Below are positions 9,094-16,864 of a stretch of DNA of 64,000 nt, piece after piece. The notes below the pieces were generated by a model, which worked only from the letters and a program-made list of their open reading frames with translations, made no database searches and was not told where the DNA came from. Source of the stretch: Brevibacillus panacihumi W25. Lineage in GTDB: Bacteria; Bacillota; Bacilli; Brevibacillales; Brevibacillaceae. The translations under genes and the position numbers were made by a program. Within the stretch, counting starts at the first letter, position 1; the number at the start of each line of letters is the position of its first letter. The stretch lies in the NCBI RefSeq assembly GCF_000503775.1, contig NZ_KI629787.1, forward strand, positions 414,001 to 478,000, given 5' to 3'.

Positions 9094-9144
9094 AGGCAGC
9101 TCCTGTATGGTCAAGTGACAAGGCTGTCAGGGGCTGCCTTTTAA
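9094..9144 (+). terminator. Hairpin (attenuator or terminator) between precursor and TOMM enzymes
   Basis: AGGCAGC-T-CCTG pairs with CAGG-G-GCTGCCT around a 25-base loop and is followed by TTTT. Its position after the precursor and before the enzyme genes fits partial termination, which would give much more precursor than enzyme. Confidence 0.6.
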
Positions 9145-9238
9145 AAGATCTGGCATGAGGGACAAATAGAGGTACATAAGATGACGATGAAAGTGATGGC
9201 GCAGGTTACGAGAACGGCTCATGGCAAGGAGGGGTGGC

Positions 9239-11158
9239 ATGAAAAATCTGAACGCTTCGATGCGTCTGAAAGTGAAAAGGGATACGTTTTTTTACCCTGA
9301 TCCAAAGGGAAGCGTGTATTTTCGCAACAATGTAGGGTCGTTCCGAATGGAAGGCAGCGGGATTGATCAGTGGATTGAAATACTGTTGCCTGTATTTAAC
9401 GGGGAGCACACTTTGGCTGAACTGACGGAAGATTTGCCTGCTGAATACCAGGAACGGGTTTATGACATTGCAGCAAGCTTGTTTCAAAACGGTTTTGTCC
9501 AGGATGTGAGCCAAGATCGTCCACATCAGTTGGCGGACAAGGTTCTGAAAAAGTATGCTTCGCAAATTGAATTCTTAGGCAATGTAGCGGATTCTGGTGC
9601 TTATCGTTTCATGTCCTATCGTCAGGCGAATGTGTTGGCGATAGGCTCTGGTCCTATCTTTGTCTCTCTCGTTGCGGCTTTGCTGGATTCTGGCTTGTCC
9701 AAGCTCCACATGCTGATCACAGATTCGATACCGACCAATCGACAGCGGATAGACGAATTGGCGGCACATGCCCGCAAAACGGACCCTGAGATCGCGATTG
9801 TGGAGCATGGTCTGCAGAGAGAGGGTAAAATTTCATGGCGCGAGGCTGTGCAGCCGTTTGATTCGGTATTGTACGTATCACAGGAAGGCCATGTAGAGGA
9901 TTTGCGACAGCTGAACGCGATTTGCAGAGAAGAGGGCAAGCTGTTATTCCCCGCTATTTGCCTGCAGCAGGTGGGGATGGCAGGTCCGCTGGTACATCCT
10001 GATTCTGAAGGATGCTGGGAATCGGCGTGGCGCCGTGTACACCAAGCTGCGATTTGTAAAGAACAAGAGCGACATGCCTTCACTTCCACAGCCGGAGCGA
10101 TGCTGGCGAATGTGGTCGTGTTTGAATGGTTTAAAACCATTACAGGCGTGAACGAAAAGGAGCCGAGAAACAAAGTGTTCCTGCTTGATCTGGAGACGTT
10201 GGAGGGAAACTGGCATTCATTCCTGCCTCATCCATTGGTGCGTGGAAACATGACAATGGAAAGGATACAAGACCTAGAGCGGCATCTCGAACAGAACAAG
10301 GACAGAAGCGAATCGAATGGCCTGATTCCTTATTTCAGCACGTTAACCTCTGCGGAAACGGGGATCTTCCATATTTGGGAGGAAGGGGATTTGAAGCAGC
10401 TTCCTTTGGCGCAGTGCCGCATCCAGGCTGTCGATCCGCTGTCCGAGGGACCTGCTGGGCTGTTGCCGGAGATGGTGTGTACAGGTCTCACGCATGAGGA
10501 GGCGCGCAGGGAATCGGGGCTGGAGGGAGTCGAAGCTTATGTCATGCGTATGGTACGAGAACTGGAACCGGATGATTTCATCGGTGTCGGAGCGGGAGAG
10601 ACGATGGCGGAGGGTGTTTGCCGCGGATTGCTAAGATGCTTGTCAAAAGAATTAGGCAAGCAGCAGACGGCTCACATTCCTGCTGTCTTTCCGGTGCATG
10701 TGAGCGAGGTAGAAGATGCACGCTGCCAGTACTATCTGCACGCATTGACCACCATGCAGGGAGCACCCAAGATCGGACTGGGAGAAGAAGTGCTTGGCTT
10801 CCCTGTTGTTTGGGTCGGTTCGGGCGGACGCTGGCACGGCAGTGCAGGCTTGCATGTAACCCTGGCGTTGCGAAAGTCGTTGCAACAGGCATTGCTGCAT
10901 GCGCAAAACGAAAGAGAAGTCCCCTCGCCGCAAGTGGAGCAGGCTTCGTCCATTCTTCTGGTGGAAAAGGAACCGCAACGATTGGTGATCTCCGCCGTCG
11001 ATGATGCGTCCTTCCATCAGGATGTTTTGCAGTCCGCCTTGCAGATATTGAACAATCATCGTAAGCAGCTGATCCTCTTCGATTTGGCATGGGAACCATT
11101 TTGGAAAGAAGAATTGGCAGGGGTGTACGGGGTGTCGCTGCGAGAGGAGGGGGCCTGA
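9239..11158 (+). CDS. Thiazole-containing bacteriocin maturation protein (RRE + ThiF-like)
   Basis: A 639-residue protein matching the pattern of the putative thiazole-containing bacteriocin maturation family (TIGR03693), known from three-gene Bacillus TOMM operons. Residues about 1-100 look like a PqqD-type winged helix, i.e. a RiPP recognition element (RMEGSGIDQWIEIL, HTLAELTEDLPAEY). Residues about 125-330 look like an E1/ThiF fold with a nucleotide-loop-like VLAIGSGPIFVSLVAALLDSG. The C-terminal half is unassigned. Its likely role is to bind the leader and present the core to the cyclodehydratase. The ATG at 9239 follows AAGGAGGGG; an in-frame ATG at 9221 overlaps that site and is rejected. 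The stop overlaps the next start by one base (TGATG), so the two are probably translationally coupled. Confidence 0.8.
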   Translation: MKNLNASMRLKVKRDTFFYPDPKGSVYFRNNVGSFRMEGSGIDQWIEILLPVFNGEHTLAELTEDLPAEYQERVYDIAASLFQNGFVQDVSQDRPHQLADKVLKKYASQIEFLGNVADSGAYRFMSYRQANVLAIGSGPIFVSLVAALLDSGLSKLHMLITDSIPTNRQRIDELAAHARKTDPEIAIVEHGLQREGKISWREAVQPFDSVLYVSQEGHVEDLRQLNAICREEGKLLFPAICLQQVGMAGPLVHPDSEGCWESAWRRVHQAAICKEQERHAFTSTAGAMLANVVVFEWFKTITGVNEKEPRNKVFLLDLETLEGNWHSFLPHPLVRGNMTMERIQDLERHLEQNKDRSESNGLIPYFSTLTSAETGIFHIWEEGDLKQLPLAQCRIQAVDPLSEGPAGLLPEMVCTGLTHEEARRESGLEGVEAYVMRMVRELEPDDFIGVGAGETMAEGVCRGLLRCLSKELGKQQTAHIPAVFPVHVSEVEDARCQYYLHALTTMQGAPKIGLGEEVLGFPVVWVGSGGRWHGSAGLHVTLALRKSLQQALLHAQNEREVPSPQVEQASSILLVEKEPQRLVISAVDDASFHQDVLQSALQILNNHRKQLILFDLAWEPFWKEELAGVYGVSLREEGA

Positions 11159-13101
11159 TGAGCGGCGTTGTGTTGGTTGTCGGAGAAGGGGTGCTGGCGG
11201 ACTTTGTGTGCAAAGAGCTGTCCACGCTGTGCCGAATGGTTCGTCAGGCCGATTTGAATGCCGGAGTACCAGAAGCTACGGAATTGGCTCTGTTGCTGCA
11301 TGATGCGTGGCACCCTTCTGTTCATCGGGAGGCGGAAATGCTGCTGCAGCCATCTGGCATCCCCTGGCTGCGCGGTTTCGTTTCTTTTGGGGAAGGCGTG
11401 GTCGGCCCTCTGATTCGCCCTGGTACGCCGGGGTGTTCCCAATGTGCAGATCTGCGACATCTCATGGCCGGCCGCGATCGCAAGGAGATGTGGGAGCTGC
11501 AACAGCGTTTGGGGGAGAATGGGGGAATTTCTCGTGATGCATGGGCATCGCATTCAGGGCTTTTGCAGGTGGCGCAGGTGCTCACAGCTGAGGTGCAAAG
11601 GGTGCTGAAAGGCGAGCAAGCCCACTTGGAGAGCCGGGTATTTTTGATCAATCTGAAAACGCTGAAAAGCTCGCGCCATTTCTTTTTGCCCGATCCTTCC
11701 TGTGAGGTTTGCGGTCAAATGCCGGATGATTCTTCGCTGGCGGCCCGTATAGTCCTGCAACCAAATCCCAAGCCCAGTGCCGACAGCTACCGCTCCCGTC
11801 CTTTGGATGATCTGAAAGAAGTTCTCAGCAAGGAGTATCTGGATTACCGGACAGGCTTTTTAAATGGAAAGCTGCGCGATCTGGTGTCGCCGTTTGCCGA
11901 TGTGAGCGTGAATCTTCCTCTGTTCACGGCAGACGAATCCACCTCTGGTCGGACTCATTCCTATTTGCACAGCGAGATGACAGCCATCCTGGAGGGCTTG
12001 GAGCGGTACTGCGGTCTGGCACCTCGCGGCAAACGGACGGTCATCCACGACAGCTACCACAATCTTGCGGATCATGCGCTCGATCCTGTGAAGGTAGGAC
12101 TGCATGCAAAGGAACAGTATGAGAAGAGCGGCTTTCCATTCAAACGATTTGATCCCGAACAACGTATTCCTTGGGTATGGGGCTATTCCTTCCTGCAAGG
12201 GCGTCCGATCCTGGTTCCGGAGCTGCTTGCCTATTACAGCATGGGCGGCAGAGAAGGGTTTGTCTTTGAAACCTCCAACGGATGCGCACTAGGGGGAAGC
12301 CTGGAAGAGGCGATCATGTATGGCATCCTGGAAGTGGTAGAGCGTGATTCGTTCCTGATGACCTGGTACGCAGAATTAAGCCTCCCGCGCCTGGACCCTC
12401 ATTCGGCTGACGACAAGGAATTGCGCCTGATGCTTGAACGTTTGCAGGCGGTGGCGGGATACGAGGTCCATATGTTTAACGCGACGATGGAGAACGGGAT
12501 TCCCAGCGTGTGGACACTGGCAAAGAACAGAAAGCAAAAGGGGTTAAACCTGATTTGTGCGGGCGGAGCCCATCCAGACCCTGTTCGGGCGGTGAAAAGC
12601 TCGATACATGAGCTGGCCGCCATGCTGCTGACACTCGACGAGAAGTTTGAGGCGAACAGAGAGAATTACGTGCGGATGCTCCACGATCCTTATCAGGTGC
12701 AAAAAATGGAGCATCATTCCATGCTGTATGCGTTGCCGGAAGCAGAAGAGCGCCTGCAGTTTTTGTTGGATGATTCTCGTCCATTGCGTACATTTGAAGA
12801 AGAATTCGCGCAGAAGCCGAGGCATGCCGACCTGACGGATGATCTGAAAGACATGCTTCAGACCTTTCAGCGGTTGAACCTCGATGTGATCGTGGTGGAC
12901 CAGACGACCCCTGAGATTTCGCGAAACGGACTGTATTGCGTAAAAGTGTTGATTCCCGGGATGCTGCCGATGACGTTTGGTCATCATCTGACCCGCTTGT
13001 CTGGGCTGGATCGGGTATTGCATGTGCCAGTGGAGCTAGGGTACGCCAAGCAGCCGTTGACATTTGAACAGCTCAATCCGCATCCGCATCCGTTTCCATA
13101 A
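11158..13101 (+). CDS. TOMM cyclodehydratase: fused ThiF-like and YcaO domains
   Basis: A 647-residue fusion. The N-terminal part, about 1-215, is a ThiF/E1-like docking domain (VVLVVGEGVLADFVCKEL) with two Cys pairs, CSQC and CEVC, that fit a structural zinc site. The C-terminal part, about 225-647, is a YcaO domain. Its ATP-binding signatures are SYLHSEMTAILEGLERYCG and GGSLEEAIMYGILEVVERDSF. The protein ends NPHPHPFP, the proline-rich tail (PxPxP type) typical of azoline-forming YcaO enzymes. YcaO proteins activate the peptide backbone with ATP so that Cys and Ser side chains cyclise to azolines. The start at 11158 overlaps the upstream stop. Together with the upstream protein it should form the heterocyclase for the precursor at 8789. 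Confidence 0.9.
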   Translation: MSGVVLVVGEGVLADFVCKELSTLCRMVRQADLNAGVPEATELALLLHDAWHPSVHREAEMLLQPSGIPWLRGFVSFGEGVVGPLIRPGTPGCSQCADLRHLMAGRDRKEMWELQQRLGENGGISRDAWASHSGLLQVAQVLTAEVQRVLKGEQAHLESRVFLINLKTLKSSRHFFLPDPSCEVCGQMPDDSSLAARIVLQPNPKPSADSYRSRPLDDLKEVLSKEYLDYRTGFLNGKLRDLVSPFADVSVNLPLFTADESTSGRTHSYLHSEMTAILEGLERYCGLAPRGKRTVIHDSYHNLADHALDPVKVGLHAKEQYEKSGFPFKRFDPEQRIPWVWGYSFLQGRPILVPELLAYYSMGGREGFVFETSNGCALGGSLEEAIMYGILEVVERDSFLMTWYAELSLPRLDPHSADDKELRLMLERLQAVAGYEVHMFNATMENGIPSVWTLAKNRKQKGLNLICAGGAHPDPVRAVKSSIHELAAMLLTLDEKFEANRENYVRMLHDPYQVQKMEHHSMLYALPEAEERLQFLLDDSRPLRTFEEEFAQKPRHADLTDDLKDMLQTFQRLNLDVIVVDQTTPEISRNGLYCVKVLIPGMLPMTFGHHLTRLSGLDRVLHVPVELGYAKQPLTFEQLNPHPHPFP

Positions 13102-13123
13102 GGCATGACGAGGGGGAAGAAGG

Positions 13124-14692
13124 ATGAGTCTGGAAGCATTTTTGCACCAGCTGCATTTCGATACTGACAAAGCCAGACCGCTTGACTTTGAGGTGGATTG
13201 GGATGATGCGCCGCTCCCGTTTAAACTCTACCGTGGCTTGCCTGTCATACCGCTATCTGCAGAAGTACCCCTCACACTGGAAGGAAGGGCGAGGCCTGCG
13301 AAGGCAGATCTGCGTGAACTGGGGCACTTTCTCTGGTATGTATTCGGGCTTACTCAATTTAGCCAGACGGTATTTGACTGGGATTCCGGTGGGACCATGC
13401 AGTCCTATCGGCGGTTTGTTCCTTCCGGGGGCGCGATGTATCCCAATGAATTATATGTCTATCTGAAAGTGGAGGATGTTCCCAGCGGAATCTACCATTA
13501 CGACGTGGCACATCATCGATTGGTGTTGCTGCGCCAAGGCAATTTCGATTCTTATGTGAATCGTGCGCTCGGCAATCGCTGTGACGTGTCGGCTTGTTTT
13601 GGCACCGTTTTTGTGACAGCCATGTTCTGGAAGAATTTTTATAAATACTATAACTTTGCTTATCGCCTGCAAGGACTGGATGCAGGTGCTGTGATTGGAC
13701 AATTGCTGGAAGTATCAAAACGTTTTGGCTATGAATCGGGGGTGTACTTCCAGTTTCTTGATCGGGCGATACACCATCTGCTTGGTGTGTCTGAGCGAGA
13801 GGAAAGTGTCTACGCGGTTATTCCGCTGTCGCTGGAGTCAGGGATAGCGTGGTTTGCGAAAGGGAATGAAGGAGAGCGAAATGTCTCAGCCGAAAAACTG
13901 TGCCAGGAGCTGACAGCTGTACGACATGATCACTTCGTCCGCTCTCAAAAGGTCCTGGAGTACCCGATGCTGATCCAAATGAACGAAGCATCGCGGCTGG
14001 AATCTCTGGGGTCGGTTCGGCAGATTGGGGGAGAGGAGAAGGCTGCCGGCGACCGACCTATGCTGGAACTGCCTCACGCAAAACGGATGACCTATGACCT
14101 GGCGGCTGCTTGCAAAAAGAGGTACTCACCGGAGCGGGATTTCGTATTAGGCAAGGTAAGCCGAGAGCAGCTAGCTGCTTTGCTGCATGAGGCGACGTCC
14201 TCCTTTTCTTACCGGAACGATTTGGATGAGGACTGCGAGAATCCTGATTCCCGAGTCGTTCTGTACAGCTGTTTCTATAACGTGGAGGACATTCCAGACG
14301 GCGCTTACCACTATGACCGTGCAGCTCATGCCCTGAGGCCGATTCGTCCAGGTGACCATCGGCATTGGCTGCAGCAGGGAATGAATCTGGACAATGTCAA
14401 TCTGTTCCAGGTGCCGCTTTGTTTTCACGTGGCAGGGGACAGGAATCATCTTCTGAAAAAGCTGGGATACAGAGGGTATCGCATCCAACAGATGGAGGCG
14501 GGGATGCTCGTGCAGCGTCTGCTGTTGACGGCGTCTGCTATGGGCATGGGCGGGCACCCGCTCCTCGGCTATGACGTGAGCACCTGTGATGAGCTTTACC
14601 AGATGGCGCAGCATGGAAAATCTAGTCTGATTCAAATTCCAGTTGGTCCCTATCGTCCGAGGCCTCGGTTGGAAGGAGGGCTGCATGGTTAA
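13124..14692 (+). CDS. SagB-type FMN-dependent azoline dehydrogenase (duplicated domain)
   Basis: A 522-residue protein of the SagB/McbC nitroreductase-like family, which oxidises azolines to aromatic azoles using FMN. It is about twice the length of a single SagB domain. The N-terminal half has RRFVPSGGAMYPNELYVYL and GIYHYDVAHHRL; the C-terminal half repeats the plan with SCFYNVEDIPDGAYHYDRAAH and ASAMGMGGHPLLGYD. The classic S-G-G-x-x-P-x-E flavin-site motif is intact only in the first half, so the second may be structural. It starts 22 bases after the YcaO stop with GGGGAAGAAGG ahead. It is the last gene of the operon. Confidence 0.87.
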   Translation: MSLEAFLHQLHFDTDKARPLDFEVDWDDAPLPFKLYRGLPVIPLSAEVPLTLEGRARPAKADLRELGHFLWYVFGLTQFSQTVFDWDSGGTMQSYRRFVPSGGAMYPNELYVYLKVEDVPSGIYHYDVAHHRLVLLRQGNFDSYVNRALGNRCDVSACFGTVFVTAMFWKNFYKYYNFAYRLQGLDAGAVIGQLLEVSKRFGYESGVYFQFLDRAIHHLLGVSEREESVYAVIPLSLESGIAWFAKGNEGERNVSAEKLCQELTAVRHDHFVRSQKVLEYPMLIQMNEASRLESLGSVRQIGGEEKAAGDRPMLELPHAKRMTYDLAAACKKRYSPERDFVLGKVSREQLAALLHEATSSFSYRNDLDEDCENPDSRVVLYSCFYNVEDIPDGAYHYDRAAHALRPIRPGDHRHWLQQGMNLDNVNLFQVPLCFHVAGDRNHLLKKLGYRGYRIQQMEAGMLVQRLLLTASAMGMGGHPLLGYDVSTCDELYQMAQHGKSSLIQIPVGPYRPRPRLEGGLHG

Positions 14693-14704
14693 GGAGATCC
14701 CCTC

Positions 14705-14740
14705 AAAAAGGTTGCCGTGTATGATTCGGCAGCCTTTTTT
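14705..14740 (+). terminator. Terminator closing the TOMM operon
   Basis: AAAAAGGTTGCCG pairs with CGGCAGCCTTTTTT around a short loop, just after the SagB-type gene. It can also serve the convergent LysR gene. Confidence 0.8.
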
Positions 14741-14749
14741 CATCGTTAG

Positions 14750-15667
14750 CTAGGGGAGGAGAGAATCCATTCTCTTTTTCAAATCGTACTGCAGGCGGTT
14801 TGCAAAGTTCCTGGAGATTTGCGAGAAATGTCTTTCCTCGGAGCGGACCCAGCTGAGATAGACGGACTGCTTGGGGATGTCCAGGTCCAGGGTGAGGATA
14901 TCCTGATTGGGCAAATAAGGTTCTTCGATAAAGGAGTAGTCAATGCCGAGGGTGACAGCCAGATTTTCTCTGACGGCATTGCGAATGGCTGCGGTGTTGT
15001 TGGTTGTAAACAAAATGTCTACAGGACCGTAAGTGGCGGAAAAGTCCTCCACAAACCATTGGACGTATTCATCTTCGTATAACGCGAAGGGATGGCGCCG
15101 CAATTCCTCCGGCGAGACCGTGTCTTGGAAAGCAAGAGGGGAGTCCTTCGCTACACCTGCGACCATTTTTACCGGCAATACGGGTTCAAAGATCAGCTCT
15201 GCGTTTTTGGGAACGAGGTCTCCGTACAGGATGATCAAGCCAATGTCGAGTTTCTCCTGGCGAATGTCCTCCAGGATTTCTTGCGTTCCTTTTTCCGCGA
15301 TTTCAAAACGAATCTGAGGGTAATCCTTTTTAAAGCCGGCTATCGCGTTTACCAGCAGATTCATCGGGCCGGGAATGGTTGCGATTCTCAGCTCGCCGCT
15401 GATCGTATTGGTAAAATACTGTGCCTCCTCCCGAAGCTCTTGCAGCTTCTGCAGCACTTCAACGGCTTTTTTGATGAGAATCCGTCCTTCTGGCGTAGGG
15501 ACGGCGCCCAGCCGAGAACGGGTAAAAAGGGAAACGCCCAGCTCTGCCTCCAGACTGGAAAGAGCTTGGCTAATCGCTGACAGGGTGACGTGCTTGTTCT
15601 GCGATGCTTTGGTCAATGAGCCGGTTTTCGCGACTTCAACGATGTATTCGAGCTGCTCCAGGTGCAT
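14750..15667 (-). CDS. LysR-family transcriptional regulator
   Basis: A 305-residue LysR regulator. The N-terminal winged helix-turn-helix spans residues 1-60 (MHLEQLEYIVEVAKTGSLTK, HVTLSAISQALSSLEAELGV, LFTRS), followed by a linker helix and a two-lobe effector domain (ELRIATIPGPMNLLVNAIAG). It is transcribed away from the short-chain dehydrogenase at 15812, and LysR proteins commonly control the divergent neighbour. The 144-bp space between the two holds AT-rich sequence (about 15705-15732) that could include its binding sites. The effector is unknown. It is convergent with the TOMM operon and probably not part of it. Confidence 0.9.
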   Translation of the reverse strand: MHLEQLEYIVEVAKTGSLTKASQNKHVTLSAISQALSSLEAELGVSLFTRSRLGAVPTPEGRILIKKAVEVLQKLQELREEAQYFTNTISGELRIATIPGPMNLLVNAIAGFKKDYPQIRFEIAEKGTQEILEDIRQEKLDIGLIILYGDLVPKNAELIFEPVLPVKMVAGVAKDSPLAFQDTVSPEELRRHPFALYEDEYVQWFVEDFSATYGPVDILFTTNNTAAIRNAVRENLAVTLGIDYSFIEEPYLPNQDILTLDLDIPKQSVYLSWVRSEERHFSQISRNFANRLQYDLKKRMDSLLP

Positions 15668-15811
15668 GGCAGATTCACATCCTTTACTAAAAGTGAAGGA
15701 ACGGTAACTATATTTACATATAACTAAATATAAGGGAGGTCTATACTTGAATCAAGGGCACGAAACACATTCACATCTATCAAACCGCCCATCGAAATGG
15801 AGGCGTTTACA

Positions 15812-16558
15812 ATGGCAAGACTGGAAGGGAAAGTCGCGATTATCACAGGCGGGGGCACTGGCATCGGGAAAGCCACAGCTCTTCGTTTTGCAAAAGAAGG
15901 CGCAAAAGTAGTAATCGCAGACTTCTCCGCACGGGGACAAGAGCTGTCCGAGCAGTTGAACGGGGAAGGCTACGATACGCTCTTTGTCAAAACGGATGTG
16001 ACCAAAGAAGATGAAGTGAAGCAGATGGTGCAGGCAACGGTGGCCAAATACGGCAAGCTGGATATTCTGTTCGCCAATGCAGGGATCGCCATGGATGCGC
16101 CAGCCGATCAGCTCAGCCTCGAGGATTGGCAGAAAACCATCGACATCAACCTGACCGGCGTCTTCCTGTGCGATAAATACGCCATCGAGCAAATGCTGGC
16201 GCAAGGAACGGGCGGTGCCATCGTCAACTGCGGCTCCATTCACAGTCACGCCGGAAAAGCAGGTGTTACGGCCTATTCTTCCGCCAAGGGCGGCGTCAAG
16301 CTGCTGAGCCAGACACTGGGAATTACGTATGCCCAACAAGGCATCCGCGTCAATGCGGTCTGCCCGGGTTATATCGACACCCCATTGATTGCTGGACGCA
16401 ATGAAGCCATGAACGAGCATCTGATCAGTCTTCATCCAATGGGACGTCTCGGCAAACCGGAGGAAGTAGCCAAAGCGGTACTGTTCCTGGCGAGCGACGA
16501 TGCTTCGTTTATTACGGGGACGAGCCTGCTGGTGGATGGGGGATATACGGCACAGTAA
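15812..16558 (+). CDS. Short-chain dehydrogenase/reductase
   Basis: A 248-residue classical SDR. The cofactor motif is TGGGTGIGKA (TGxxxGxG), the structural motif is ANAG, and the catalytic set is Ser in CGSIHSHAG with Y-S-S-A-K (YxxxK). The C-terminal FITGTSLLVDGGYTAQ is typical. An acidic residue after beta-2 (VIADFSARG) suggests NAD(H) preference. The substrate is not predictable; annotation would often default to glucose 1-dehydrogenase or 3-oxoacyl-ACP reductase. The ATG at 15812 is chosen because the upstream in-frame ATG at 15797 sits within its GGAGG ribosome site. It is divergent from the LysR gene, which probably regulates it. Confidence 0.87.
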   Translation: MARLEGKVAIITGGGTGIGKATALRFAKEGAKVVIADFSARGQELSEQLNGEGYDTLFVKTDVTKEDEVKQMVQATVAKYGKLDILFANAGIAMDAPADQLSLEDWQKTIDINLTGVFLCDKYAIEQMLAQGTGGAIVNCGSIHSHAGKAGVTAYSSAKGGVKLLSQTLGITYAQQGIRVNAVCPGYIDTPLIAGRNEAMNEHLISLHPMGRLGKPEEVAKAVLFLASDDASFITGTSLLVDGGYTAQ

Positions 16559-16599
16559 GCCAGGCATTGGCGGCTGGTAGATAAGACACTATATTTGTC

Positions 16600-16638
16600 C
16601 CTGTTATGGCAAACTCATGTGCCGTAACAGGTTTTTTT
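16600..16638 (+). terminator. Rho-independent terminator
   Basis: CCTGTTATGGC pairs with GCCGTAACAGG, followed by seven T. It closes the SDR unit. The rest of the 16559-16864 gap holds the promoter elements listed separately. Confidence 0.85.
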
Positions 16639-16749
16639 ATTTCATTCATCCTTACTTGAAATGATGAATCCCCCGACAACGTGATTACCACGAATGATGC
16701 GTCCCGTAAACCCTGTCATAGAGATGAAAGTCGAGAGTCATTTTCCGTT

Positions 16750-16788
16750 ATGGCGTAGGTAGAAAATTAAAAATCAGATTATTACAAT
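16750..16788 (+). promoter_or_regulatory. Putative activator motif and -10 box ahead of the aromatic-acid transporter
   Basis: ATGGCGTAGGTAG at 16750-16762 is followed 20 bases later by TACAAT (16783-16788). There is no good -35 at the expected place. A nearly identical motif with almost the same spacing precedes the catabolic operon at 18298, which suggests one activator for both. The PucR-type protein encoded at 27271 is the obvious candidate. Confidence 0.45.
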
Positions 16789-16798
16789 AAGTGAAAAA

Positions 16799-16812
16799 AG
16801 TAATCGCTTTCA
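16799..16812 (+). promoter_or_regulatory. Candidate catabolite-responsive element (cre)
   Basis: AGTAATCGCTTTCA fits the Firmicute CcpA consensus TGWAANCGNTNWCA at 13 of 14 positions. It lies just downstream of the putative -10 of the transporter gene, where CcpA binding would repress. Repression of aromatic catabolism by preferred sugars would make sense. This is a match by eye only. Confidence 0.45.
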
Positions 16813-16864
16813 TTATCCGGTTTTGGAACAGACTGATCATATTCTTTTGAGGAGGGAAGTTGCA

